Assembly: GCF_022009635.1 (NCBI RefSeq)
Contig: NZ_CP091716.1
Coordinates: 1,813,001-1,877,000 of the forward strand
DNA length: 64,000 bases
Source of the DNA: Variovorax paradoxus
GTDB lineage: Bacteria > Pseudomonadota > Gammaproteobacteria > Burkholderiales > Burkholderiaceae_C
Direction: 5' to 3'
Shown: positions 63,762-64,000 of the stretch, in pieces
Layout of the letters: the number at the start of each line of letters is the position of its first letter
Numbering within the stretch: position 1 is the stretch's first letter
Position numbers and translations under genes: made by a program
Notes under the pieces: model-generated
What the model was told of the DNA's origin: nothing
The model's database searches: none
The model's input: the letters and a program-made list of their open reading frames with translations, nothing else

Positions 63762-64000
63762 ATGACCGACATTGAGTACATGGACCGCGCCGAAGCCGCG
63801 CTCGCCGCCATCGAGGAGGGCTGCGACCGCATCAACGACGCGACCGATGCCGACATCGACAACCAGAGGGTTGGCGGGATGATCACGATTTCATTCCAGA
63901 ACGGCAGCCAGTTGATCGTGAATCTGCAGAAGCCCCTGCACGAAATCTGGTTGGCCGCGCGTTCGGGCGGCTATCACTACCGACACGACGGCAAGGCCTG
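63762..64000 (+). CDS. cyaY: Iron donor protein CyaY (frataxin), 3' truncated
   Basis: The first 79 codons of the bacterial frataxin, running off the window. It starts [20 protein letters not shown]; the acidic helix and the conserved [19 protein letters not shown] and GGYHYR are seen. It binds iron and regulates Fe-S cluster assembly at IscS. It is divergent from lptM with 12 bases between; a TAGAAT -10 lies at 63726-63731 inside lptM. The gene order cyaY/lptM/lysA is a conserved arrangement. Confidence 0.95.
   Translation, partial: MTDIEYMDRAEAALAAIEEGCDRINDATDADIDNQRVGGMITISFQNGSQLIVNLQKPLHEIWLAARSGGYHYRHDGKA

Overview
The window is uniformly GC-rich, compactly coded DNA from a betaproteobacterium of the order Burkholderiales. 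Gene content, neighbour order and protein similarities point to the Comamonadaceae, most likely Variovorax or a close relative. That placement is an inference from recognised families and not a database result. I see no rRNA, tRNA, CRISPR array, phage genes or transposase, and no gene-free stretch longer than about 300 bases.

Layout. 1-3.6 kb: the end of an AfuBC-like ABC importer operon, a YihX-like HAD phosphatase and a lipocalin. 3.9-6.8 kb: transaldolase, glucose-6-phosphate isomerase and a DUF805 membrane protein. 6.9-10 kb: a PdxA-family dehydrogenase with altered active-site residues and a Bug-type solute receptor, divergent from a LysR regulator. 10.2-20.8 kb: a ten-gene polyol operon (mtlEFGK transporter, mannitol/arabinitol dehydrogenase, sorbitol-type SDR, an FSA-like aldolase, fructokinase, AraC-type MtlR, xylulokinase). 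It has a candidate operator in front of it and a REP-like double hairpin between mtlE and mtlF. 20.9-23.1 kb: groES-groEL with a perfect CIRCE operator.

23.1-41.4 kb is an iron-uptake region. It opens with a FecI/FecR/FecA-type surface-signalling unit, followed by a small secreted protein and a large PepSY-flavodoxin-CysJ-like fusion reductase that ends tail to tail with a lone FTR1 iron permease. Next come a Fiu-like catecholate receptor with a Fur-superfamily regulator behind it, an M20-type amidohydrolase and a phospholipase-D lipoprotein, and finally a FoxA-like receptor with a second PepSY protein and a 64-residue membrane protein. Four Fur-box-like palindromes sit at the expected promoters. 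Together these genes suggest receptor-mediated import of ferric chelates, reduction at the inner membrane, and uptake of the released iron.

41.5-46 kb: a metallophosphoesterase lipoprotein and a PqqU(YncD)-like TonB receptor. 46-51 kb: an SsuABC/TauABC-type importer divergent from a TctDE-like two-component system, with 11-bp-period repeats between them. 51-64 kb is housekeeping: metK, two LpxL/HtrB-like acyltransferases, an alpha/beta hydrolase, engB, a cytochrome c4, ResB/CcsB cytochrome c maturation, msrPQ, lysA-lptM, and a truncated divergent cyaY.
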